This document shows positions 6,565 through 11,724 of a stretch of DNA of 11,724 bases, piece after piece (the stretch's first letter is position 1; each line of letters opens with the position of its first letter). The stretch lies in the NCBI GenBank assembly GCA_009827205.1, contig WUAK01000063.1, positions 1-11,724 on the forward strand. Reading direction: 5' to 3'. The position numbers were made by a program, and so were the translations under genes. Under the pieces are notes generated by a model. That model did not search any database and was not told the DNA's origin. It was given only the letters and a program-made list of their open reading frames with translations. The DNA is from Phycisphaeraceae bacterium. Its GTDB lineage: Bacteria > Planctomycetota > Phycisphaerae > Phycisphaerales > UBA1924.

Positions 6565-7017
6565 ATGGGCAACATCGTCATCGAGAAGGAAATCAACGCT
6601 CCGATTGACCGTGTCTACGAGCAAATGACCAACCTGGAGAACTGGTCCGACTCGATCGAAAGTATCACCAAAGTCGAAAAGCACACCGATGGCCCGGTCC
6701 GTGATGGGACCGAGTTCTCAGAAACACGGGTGATGTTCGGCAAAGAGCACACCGAACGCATGACATTCGCCAATGTCAAACCCAACCAGGGCTACACACT
6801 CGTCTGCGATTCTTGCGGCATGCACTACGAATCCTCGCACTCGCTCACACCCATGGGCGACAAGACGATGCTCCGAATGGAGATGTCCGCTAAGCCGATG
6901 ACATTCACGTCCAAAATCATCTCACCAATCACGGGGGCGATGATGAAGGGGACGATGAAGAAGATGATCAACAAGGATTTCGACGACCTCGCAAGAGCCT
7001 GCGAGTCTGCCGGCTAA
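6565..7017 (+). CDS. SRPBCC (START-like) family protein
   Basis: Soluble protein of 150 residues in the SRPBCC/polyketide cyclase superfamily, small helix-grip folds that bind hydrophobic ligands. The typical opening strand IVIEKEINAPIDRVYEQMTN at residues 4-23 is followed by NWSDSIESI, the central sheet, and the long C-terminal helix from about 120 to 148, rich in Met and Lys. Length is normal. The start is certain: AAAGGAGG at 6549-6556, a near-perfect anti-ribosomal match, lies eight bases before the ATG. The gene is divergent from the DUF1080 gene over a 126-bp gap in which I see no clear promoter. It ends four bases before the 3' end of the opposing tRNA-Lys. Ligand and role are unknown. 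Confidence 0.85.
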   Translation: MGNIVIEKEINAPIDRVYEQMTNLENWSDSIESITKVEKHTDGPVRDGTEFSETRVMFGKEHTERMTFANVKPNQGYTLVCDSCGMHYESSHSLTPMGDKTMLRMEMSAKPMTFTSKIISPITGAMMKGTMKKMINKDFDDLARACESAG

Positions 7018-7021
7018 GAAA

Positions 7022-7094
7022 TGGGGACGCAGGGACTCGAACCCTGGACCAGCGGATTAAAAGTCCGATGCTCTACCAACTGAGCTACGTCCCC
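7022..7094 (-). tRNA. tRNA-Lys (anticodon TTT)
   Basis: A complete 73-base cloverleaf on the minus strand. The acceptor stem GGGGACG pairs with CGTCCCC, and the D arm (GCTC/GAGC), T arm (CAGGG TTCGAGT CCCTG) and loop CTTTTAA are all present. The anticodon TTT is at 7059-7061. One mismatch closes the anticodon stem. The CCA end is not encoded. It lies 35 bases downstream of waaA on the same strand, with no visible terminator between them. Confidence 0.96.
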
Positions 7095-7129
7095 TCGGAT
7101 TACGCTCCAACGAAATCCAAGGCCTGATA

Positions 7130-8374
7130 CTAGCCCGCCACCTCGGGTCCGCGGCGGCGTTTGGTCATCGCTGCAAGCGTCAAGAGCAGCTCCGCGTGTC
7201 GACCGCTCGCGCCGCGGTTCTCACGCACGCAAGCCGACGCGGCATCCGCGAGCTTCTGCCTGGAGTCGTCGTCGCGGATGAGGCGCTCAAGATCAGAACC
7301 GAGCGACCTGCGAGTCGACCGCGCAAGGCCCCCCGCTTTCTCGAGCGTCCCCACGATCGCCAGGAAATCCCCCACGCTCGGCCCGATGAGCGTCGCCCTG
7401 CCAAGAGCAGCGGGCTCGGTCGGGTCCGATCCGAACTGGTCGCCGAACGAACGCCCCATGACGACGAGATCCGCCAGCTCGTACGCCGTGCGCAGCTCAC
7501 CGATCGTGTCGAGCAGGAACCGCGTGGCGCCCTCTCGTTTCTCACCGGTTGACCTTCGGACACAATCACCGAGCGCCAAGGCCGCCCCATCGAATCGCTC
7601 GGGCTTCCGCGGAGCGCAGAGCAGCTGCACTCCCGACGGGCACGCCTCGTGGAGCAGCTCTTCTTCTCCCGGACCCGTGCTGCCAGCCACGATGAGCTTC
7701 TTTGTGCGGTCGATCCCGAGCTGGTCGGCCAGCCTATCCGCAGCGTCTTGATCGGTCGACAGGTTCGCCGCGTCCCACTTCATCGAGCCGGTGACTTCGA
7801 TCCTTCTGGCGCCCATCGCCCGGAATCGATCTGCGTAGTCCTCGTCCTGTACCGCAGCGACCGAGAGCGACTCGAACATGCCCCCGATCATGCGGCGGGC
7901 TTTGCTGTAGCCGTCGAAAGATCGCTCGCTGAGCCTGCCGTTGATCACAGCGACCGGGATGTCGCGCCGCCTGCACGCAGCGATCAGGTTGGGCCAGAGT
8001 TCGAGCTCGACGAGACCGACCACATCCGGTCGCACTCTCGCGATGAATCGCTCGACACCCCACGAGAAATCCATTGGCATGCGGTGCACCGATGCTGTCT
8101 GCGAGTACAACTCGCGAGCGCGAGCCAAGCCAGTATCAGTTGTTGTACACACCAGCACCTCGGCGTCCTGAGCGAGCAGCGGCACCAGCGAGCGAAGAGC
8201 ATTGACCTCCCCCACCGACACTGCGTGAAGCAGAACCCGGGGACGTTCTGCTCGCGAAGGCTTCGCTTCGATTGTGATACCGAGCCGCTCACCCCAGCCC
8301 GAGCGCGACTTCTGGATCAGCCTCGGCGAAGCCGCGGCGGCGAGCATCAGATAGGCGGCATCAACAGGGTTCAA
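7130..8374 (-). CDS. waaA: Kdo transferase (3-deoxy-D-manno-octulosonic acid transferase)
   Basis: Transfers Kdo from CMP-Kdo to lipid A precursor at the inner membrane in lipopolysaccharide synthesis. Visible family motifs, numbered from the TTG start, are the membrane-proximal N-terminal helix with SPRLI, HAVSVGEV with the presumed catalytic base Glu56, MDFSWGVERF, LVELELWPNLI, INGRLSERSF, TGSMKWD, APRKPERF and DPTEPAALG near the C terminus. About 414 residues is normal for the family. The frame stays open to a GTG at 8455, but that codon directly abuts GGAG and gives an atypical extra 27 residues. The TTG at 8374 has GGAG nine bases upstream and yields a normal N terminus, so I prefer it with moderate certainty. 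Some motifs are diverged (APRK for APRH; GSDPTEPA for GGHNPLEPA), yet the overall match is clear. Confidence 0.9.
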   Translation of the reverse strand: MNPVDAAYLMLAAAASPRLIQKSRSGWGERLGITIEAKPSRAERPRVLLHAVSVGEVNALRSLVPLLAQDAEVLVCTTTDTGLARARELYSQTASVHRMPMDFSWGVERFIARVRPDVVGLVELELWPNLIAACRRRDIPVAVINGRLSERSFDGYSKARRMIGGMFESLSVAAVQDEDYADRFRAMGARRIEVTGSMKWDAANLSTDQDAADRLADQLGIDRTKKLIVAGSTGPGEEELLHEACPSGVQLLCAPRKPERFDGAALALGDCVRRSTGEKREGATRFLLDTIGELRTAYELADLVVMGRSFGDQFGSDPTEPAALGRATLIGPSVGDFLAIVGTLEKAGGLARSTRRSLGSDLERLIRDDDSRQKLADAASACVRENRGASGRHAELLLTLAAMTKRRRGPEVAG

Positions 8375-8519
8375 CGAGGCAGACTCCAGTTCCCGGACCA
8401 GACCCGCAATCCTAGTTCCGCGCCAAGCTGATCGCCGAGCGGAATACCTCTGCACCTCCGGGTGTTGGTCTCACATCGCCTCTTCACGAGGGGAGACACG
8501 AAACAAAGCGAGGTTTCTC

Positions 8520-8921
8520 ATGTCATCACCGACAGAATCAGCCGCAGCCCTGTACACACGCTGGACCGCGAAGATCGCAACGGCGGGCATTTTCACCGTC
8601 GTCGGATGGCTCCCGAAGTTCACCGGCAACGCCGGGCCTCTCGTCGAGCGACTGCCCGGAGGCGAGCCCGCTGTACTGACGATTGCGGCGATCGAGCTTG
8701 TGATCGTCGTCCTCTTGTTCATCCCGCGGACCGGCCTCTTCGCCTCGGCTCTCGCGGTCCTGAGCATGCTCGGCGCCATCGCCAGCCATGTGGGACCGGT
8801 CGGTTTCGACGGCGACTTTATGGGCGTGTTCATCATGGCGCTGGTCGCCCTGGCGACATCAAGCACCGCGACAGCACTCGAATGGAAGACCCGTCAGAGC
8901 CCAACCCCTGCAGCGGCATAA
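8520..8921 (+). CDS. DoxX-like small membrane protein
   Basis: Inner-membrane protein of 133 residues with four hydrophobic segments at about 17-35, 52-69, 71-89 and 98-116 and a short hydrophilic tail. GWLPKFTG after the first helix and the spacing of helices match the DoxX-like family, which has no single established function; some members act with oxidoreductases in redox or stress defence. GAGG at 8510-8513, six bases before the ATG, supports the start. It is divergent from waaA and monocistronic, since a rho-independent terminator follows 27 bases after the stop. Confidence 0.8.
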   Translation: MSSPTESAAALYTRWTAKIATAGIFTVVGWLPKFTGNAGPLVERLPGGEPAVLTIAAIELVIVVLLFIPRTGLFASALAVLSMLGAIASHVGPVGFDGDFMGVFIMALVALATSSTATALEWKTRQSPTPAAA

Positions 8922-8948
8922 GCACACACGACGCCGCTGCGCGCACAA

Positions 8949-8998
8949 AGCTGGCACCCGAGCTCAACTCCGGGTGCCAGCTCTGCGTTTTGCTGTTT
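8949..8998 (+). terminator. Rho-independent terminator of the DoxX-like gene
   Basis: A perfect 12-bp stem, AGCTGGCACCCG (8949-8960) with its complement (8971-8982), surrounds a 10-base loop and is followed by a T-rich tract to 8998. It begins 27 bases after the DoxX-like stop codon. Confidence 0.88.
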
Positions 8999-9012
8999 AA
9001 GTTTGCATGGTG

Positions 9013-9049
9013 AAAAAACACAGGCACCCGGTACAAAGCCGAGCGCCTG
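9013..9049 (-). terminator. Rho-independent terminator of the SDR gene
   Basis: Read on the minus strand, 9049-9039 pairs with 9031-9021 in an 11-bp stem that includes two G-U pairs, with a 7-base loop. TGTTTTTT (9020-9013) follows at once. It lies 30 bases past the SDR stop. A second small dyad, TTCATTC/GAATGAA at 9052-9071, sits between the stop and this terminator. Confidence 0.82.
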
Positions 9050-9078
9050 CATTCATTCTGGTCTGAATGAAGTACCGG

Positions 9079-9822
9079 TCAAACTTGCGCAACACCACCA
9101 TCTGCGTGGAAATCCGCGCCTGTGATGTACGACGCCTCATCCGAAGCGAGGAACAGCGCGAGGTTGGCCAGCTCATCGGGTTCGCCAAGCCTCTTGAGCG
9201 GGACCATCTGTGTGAAGTTCTCTTCGATGAAATCCCGTTCGATTCCCTGTCTTCCGAAAATGTGGGTGGCAATCGGACCGGGCGAGATGACGTTCACACG
9301 GATCTTGCGCTCGGCAAGTTCCGACGCGAGCACCCGCGCCAGTGTCCGCACCGCCCCCTTTGTTGCGCTATAAGCAGAGAACGCGGGGAAGCCCTTCACG
9401 GAAACGACAGAACCGGTCAGAACAATCGACCCGCCGTCGTTCATGTGGCGAACCGCGGCCTGGACCCCGAAGAACAAACCTTTCAGGTTGATGTCCATCA
9501 CGCGGTCGTAGTCCGCTTCGGTTGTCTCAAGGAACGGGATCATCTCCGCGATTCCCGCGTTGGCGACAAACACATCAAGCTTGCCGAACTTCGCGACGGC
9601 TTTGTCAACAACCTCCGCGTGGGAAGCCATGTCTGAAACATCCGATCGGAAGCCCTGCCCCCGGTCACCCAGAGAAGAGGCCACCTCGTCGATCGTTGAC
9701 TGATTCCGACCAGTGATCGTGACGTTTGCGCCCTCGGCGACGAAACGCTCTGCGATCGCCCTGCCGATCCCGCTGTTGCCACCAGTGATGAGCGCCGTCT
9801 TCGTGTCCAATCGTCCTGACAT
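9079..9822 (-). CDS. Short-chain dehydrogenase/reductase (SDR)
   Basis: Cytoplasmic NAD(P)-dependent oxidoreductase of 247 residues of the classical SDR type. The cofactor motif TGGNSGIG is at 13-20, NAG at 88-90, and the catalytic residues are Asn112, Ser138, Tyr151 and Lys155 (YSATK). The PGP motif at 181-183 and a C-terminal ITGADFHADGG segment complete the fold. TGRN after the second strand (37-40) suggests preference for NADP. The ATG at 9822 has AGGAG eight bases upstream, so it is preferred over the GTG at 9849. The gene follows the MarR regulator on the same strand after 82 bp and shares an upstream motif with it. The general annotation 3-oxoacyl-ACP reductase-like or glucose dehydrogenase-like would be over-specific; the substrate is unknown. 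Confidence 0.93.
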   Translation of the reverse strand: MSGRLDTKTALITGGNSGIGRAIAERFVAEGANVTITGRNQSTIDEVASSLGDRGQGFRSDVSDMASHAEVVDKAVAKFGKLDVFVANAGIAEMIPFLETTEADYDRVMDINLKGLFFGVQAAVRHMNDGGSIVLTGSVVSVKGFPAFSAYSATKGAVRTLARVLASELAERKIRVNVISPGPIATHIFGRQGIERDFIEENFTQMVPLKRLGEPDELANLALFLASDEASYITGADFHADGGVAQV

Positions 9823-9830
9823 CGTGAGTT

Positions 9831-9835
9831 CTCCT
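9831..9835 (-). promoter_or_regulatory. Ribosome binding site of the SDR gene
   Basis: AGGAG on the minus strand, eight bases before the ATG at 9822. It chooses this start over the upstream in-frame GTG. A small hairpin, TGTGCC/GGCACA (9835-9850), lies immediately upstream and might affect access to it. Confidence 0.6.
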
Positions 9836-9870
9836 GTGCCATTCGGCACAGAAAGAACACCACTCAGGTC

Positions 9871-9892
9871 TTGCGTATTCTGGTAAACGCAA
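9871..9892. promoter_or_regulatory. Candidate MarR operator upstream of the SDR gene
   Basis: An imperfect 22-bp dyad with perfect outer arms TTGCGT (9871-9876) and ACGCAA (9887-9892), a size typical of MarR-family sites. It contains GTATTCTGGT (9875-9884), which recurs exactly, in inverted orientation, at 10406-10415 upstream of the MarR gene. Its function is inferred from position and repetition only. Confidence 0.5.
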
Positions 9893-9904
9893 TATTTGAC
9901 TAAA

Positions 9905-10384
9905 TTATTTCTTGCCCGACTCCGCAGGCCAGTCCCGTACCGGGCCCCGCTGCATCGAGTCGTGGATCTTGCGCAAAACCCTGTTCAGGGCTTCTTTATC
10001 GGAGTTGGTCAACTCGGCGTCCAGCGTCTCGTGGACCACCTCGGTGTGCTCGCCCACGCGCTCGGCGAACGCCTTGCCCTTGTCGGTGAGCAGGATCTCC
10101 ACGCGGGTCCTGTTGCTCTCATCGACCCGGCGTTCGACCCAGCCGCTCTCCTCGAAATGCCTGATCATCCGCGAGAGATTCGACGCATCAACGCCGATCG
10201 ACTGGGCGATCACCGAAGGCGTCGTCTCGCCCTGCTGCAGGAAGTACAGGAAGTCGGCCTGGCTCTGTGTGACACCCACGGGCTCGAGGAGCTTGTTGAC
10301 AAACGCCATGATCTCACGCGACATGCGCCGGAGTTTGCACGCCGTCGAATGGACCTCGCTGATGTCACACTGCTTGCTCAACAC
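9905..10384 (-). CDS. MarR-family transcriptional regulator
   Basis: DNA-binding protein of up to 159 residues with a winged helix. A helical N terminus (dimerisation) is followed by VTQSQADFLYFLQ (38-50), the helix-turn-helix TPSVIAQSIGVDASNLSRMIRHFEESG (about 55-81), and the wing VERRVDESNRTRVEILLTDKG (about 83-103), the classic MarR signature. The C-terminal helices complete the dimer interface. The start is a GTG at 10384 or, better spaced from GGGAGG, the TTG at 10381; an ATG at 10324 would cut into the first helix. It lies upstream of the SDR gene on the same strand. A 10-bp motif before both genes suggests autoregulation and control of the SDR. The inducing ligand is unknown. Confidence 0.9.
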   Translation of the reverse strand: MLSKQCDISEVHSTACKLRRMSREIMAFVNKLLEPVGVTQSQADFLYFLQQGETTPSVIAQSIGVDASNLSRMIRHFEESGWVERRVDESNRTRVEILLTDKGKAFAERVGEHTEVVHETLDAELTNSDKEALNRVLRKIHDSMQRGPVRDWPAESGKK

Positions 10385-10405
10385 AACCTCCCGGTAGCCG
10401 GTCTA

Positions 10406-10415
10406 ACCAGAATAC
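10406..10415. promoter_or_regulatory. Second copy of the MarR-locus motif
   Basis: ACCAGAATAC, the exact complement of the GTATTCTGGT found upstream of the SDR gene at 9875-9884. It lies 22 bp before the MarR start codon, where a bound regulator could block its own transcription. Short flanking arms CGGTA (10392-10396) and TACCG (10413-10417) give partial dyad symmetry. Confidence 0.4.
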
Positions 10416-10458
10416 CGCTGATGTTGTTCGATTCTCCCGGCAATACAGACTGGGACCC

Positions 10459-10488
10459 GAAAACAAACCGATTCACGAACGATCCGGT
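10459..10488 (-). terminator. Terminator-like hairpin after tRNA-Val
   Basis: On the minus strand 10488-10467 folds into an 8-bp stem with one mismatch and a TTCG loop, followed by TTGTTTTC (10466-10459). It lies 15 bases past the tRNA-Val 3' end and would separate proA and the tRNA from the MarR transcript. The mismatch and weak T tract keep confidence moderate. Confidence 0.5.
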
Positions 10489-10503
10489 GCCGATGCTCGG
10501 GAA

Positions 10504-10577
10504 TGGGCAAGCGGGGACTCGAACCCCGGACCTTCCGCTTGTAAGGCGGGCGCTCTAGCCAACTGAGCTACTCGCCC
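10504..10577 (-). tRNA. tRNA-Val (anticodon TAC)
   Basis: A complete 74-base cloverleaf on the minus strand. The acceptor stem GGGCGAG pairs with CTTGCCC (one G-U pair), the D arm is GCTC/GAGC, the anticodon loop is CTTACAA with TAC at 10541-10543, and the T arm is CGGGG TTCGAGT CCCCG. The CCA end is not encoded. It begins 20 bases after the proA stop codon on the same strand, so it may be read through from proA. Confidence 0.96.
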
Positions 10578-10597
10578 GAGCGTTCAAACAATAGCCG

Positions 10598-11724
10598 TCA
10601 TCGGACCTGGCCGTCGCCCCGGACGATGTAACGCTCGATCGTGAGTTGCTCGAGGCCCATCGGTCCGTACGCGTGGATTCGGCTCGTCGAGATCCCGATC
10701 TCGGCGCCGAGCCCGAGCTGGAACCCATCGTTGAACCTGGTGGAGGCGTTTGTCAGGACGCACGAACTCGTCACGCGCCTGGCGAACCGTTCGCAGACCT
10801 CCTCGTCCTGGGCGACGATCGTCTCCGTGTGATCAGAGCCATACTGCCGGATGTGCTCGATCGCGCCGTCGAGCCCATCAACCACTCGGCACGCGATGAC
10901 CTTGTCAAGAAACTCAGTGCCCCAGTCTTCGTCTTTCGCCGGGACCGCCACAGGCGCGAGCTGAACAGTCCTCTCATCACCACGCAGCTCGATGCCCTCT
11001 CGCTCACACGCCGCTCCAAGCATTGGTAGGAACTCATCAGCGATCGCCTCGTCCACGAGGACACACTCAAGCGAGTTACATGTCGCAGGTGCGCTCGTTG
11101 TCCCGGTCGTGCAGATCGCAAGAGCCTTCTCAAGATCCGCCGAGGCGTGCACAAACGCGTGACACACGCCGTGGAAGTGCTGGATCGTCGGCACACGCGC
11201 ATGCTCGTGCACAAACTTGATGAGCTTCGACCCGCCTCTTGGGATCACCAGATCGATCACACCGGTCAGACCGAGCATTTCCTTGATCTCGTCCCGATCG
11301 GATGTTGTTACAAGCTCTATCGCGCACTGGGGCGCACCGTTCTCGGCGAGTGCTCGCTTGACGAGCTCGGCGAGAGCCGCGTTCGAGTGCGATGCTTCTC
11401 TGCCTCCCTTGAGCAGACACGCGTTGCCCGCCTTGAAACACAGAGCGAACGCATCGATCGTGACCCCGGGCCTCGCCTCGTAGATCATCGCGATCACACC
11501 CAGGGGCGAACGCACCTTCTGCACCTTCAGTCCGCTCTCGACTTTGCGATCGGTCGTCAGTTTCCCGACAGGGTCTTCCATCGCTGCGATCTGCTCAAGT
11601 CCACTGCACATCTGCTCGAGTCCACTCTCGGTCAACTCAAGCCTGACCAGCTTTGGCGCATCCAGCCCGGACTCACGAGCCGTGTTCATGTCCCTTCTGT
11701 TGGCTTCGAGCATGAACGCAGACT
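10598..11724 (-). CDS. proA: Gamma-glutamyl phosphate reductase, 5' end outside the window
   Basis: Reduces gamma-glutamyl phosphate to glutamate semialdehyde with NADPH in proline synthesis. The frame runs to the window edge (residues SAF before the first internal Met), so about 30-40 N-terminal residues are missing. Counting from that Met, the ProA hallmarks are VIAMIYEARPG (73-83), the cofactor-site VIPRGGSKLI (156-165), HFHGVCHAFV (179-188), the catalytic cysteine in ATCNSLE (Cys212), and the C-terminal signature RFNDGFQLGLGAEIGISTSR and AYGPMGLEQLT. The segment before the catalytic cysteine reads TTGTTSAPATCN, unlike the more usual NAK-RPGVCN. The gene stands just upstream of tRNA-Val; no proB is visible, although it could lie outside the window. 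Confidence 0.95.
   Translation of the reverse strand, partial: SAFMLEANRRDMNTARESGLDAPKLVRLELTESGLEQMCSGLEQIAAMEDPVGKLTTDRKVESGLKVQKVRSPLGVIAMIYEARPGVTIDAFALCFKAGNACLLKGGREASHSNAALAELVKRALAENGAPQCAIELVTTSDRDEIKEMLGLTGVIDLVIPRGGSKLIKFVHEHARVPTIQHFHGVCHAFVHASADLEKALAICTTGTTSAPATCNSLECVLVDEAIADEFLPMLGAACEREGIELRGDERTVQLAPVAVPAKDEDWGTEFLDKVIACRVVDGLDGAIEHIRQYGSDHTETIVAQDEEVCERFARRVTSSCVLTNASTRFNDGFQLGLGAEIGISTSRIHAYGPMGLEQLTIERYIVRGDGQVR

Noticed and set aside
7649..8431. Plus-strand open frame of 260 codons antisense to waaA
   Set aside because: The minus strand encodes clear Kdo transferase motifs throughout; the opposing frame has no domain and biased residue content.
9896..10558. Plus-strand open frame of 220 codons antisense to the MarR gene and running into tRNA-Val
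   Set aside because: It overlaps both a clear MarR gene and a tRNA and shows no family features.
11589..11626. Two nearly identical 17-bp units 21 bp apart in proA, looking like a tandem duplication
   Set aside because: They encode SGLEQ twice, but the segment has the same length as in ordinary ProA proteins, so there is no inserted repeat.

Overview
The window looks like chromosomal DNA of a Gram-negative, GC-rich bacterium, most likely a planctomycete and perhaps of the Phycisphaerae group. This is an inference from gene content: a Tat-exported Gfo/Idh/MocA oxidoreductase, a secreted double-domain DUF1080 (3-keto-disaccharide hydrolase family) protein, a NUP-type permease and a TIM-barrel epimerase-like protein side by side, plus a Kdo transferase that implies lipopolysaccharide. 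Strong GGAGG-type ribosome binding sites precede most genes. There is no phage, insertion sequence, CRISPR array or other obvious mobile DNA.

Left part (1-6438): this is a carbohydrate-catabolism locus. After the tail of an unrecognised plus-strand gene and a strong hairpin come two minus-strand genes, a NUP-family MFS permease followed by a Tat-signal Gfo/Idh/MocA oxidoreductase. Divergent from them is a translationally coupled plus-strand pair: a sugar phosphate isomerase/epimerase-like TIM barrel and a second, cytoplasmic Gfo/Idh/MocA oxidoreductase. Facing this pair and touching it stop to stop is the secreted protein with two DUF1080 domains. The set resembles clusters linked to glycoside breakdown through 3-keto intermediates. 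My compartment model is inferred from signal peptides: oxidation and cleavage by the exported oxidoreductase and DUF1080 protein outside the inner membrane, import by the permease, then isomerisation and reduction in the cytoplasm. A TGTATAC inverted repeat in the 162-bp divergent promoter region is the best operator candidate; no regulator gene lies nearby.

Middle part (6439-9049): an SRPBCC (polyketide cyclase/START-like) protein, a tRNA-Lys(TTT), the Kdo transferase gene waaA on the minus strand, and a divergent DoxX-like four-helix membrane protein ending at a clear rho-independent terminator.

Right part (9013-11724), all on the minus strand: proA (gamma-glutamyl phosphate reductase, 5' end outside the window), tRNA-Val(TAC) with a terminator-like hairpin, a MarR-family regulator, and a short-chain dehydrogenase/reductase ending at its own terminator. 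An identical 10-bp motif occurs upstream of both the MarR and SDR genes, which suggests that the regulator controls itself and the dehydrogenase.

No stretch longer than 300 bases is without a gene. The intergenic spaces are 35-162 bp and their visible contents are listed.
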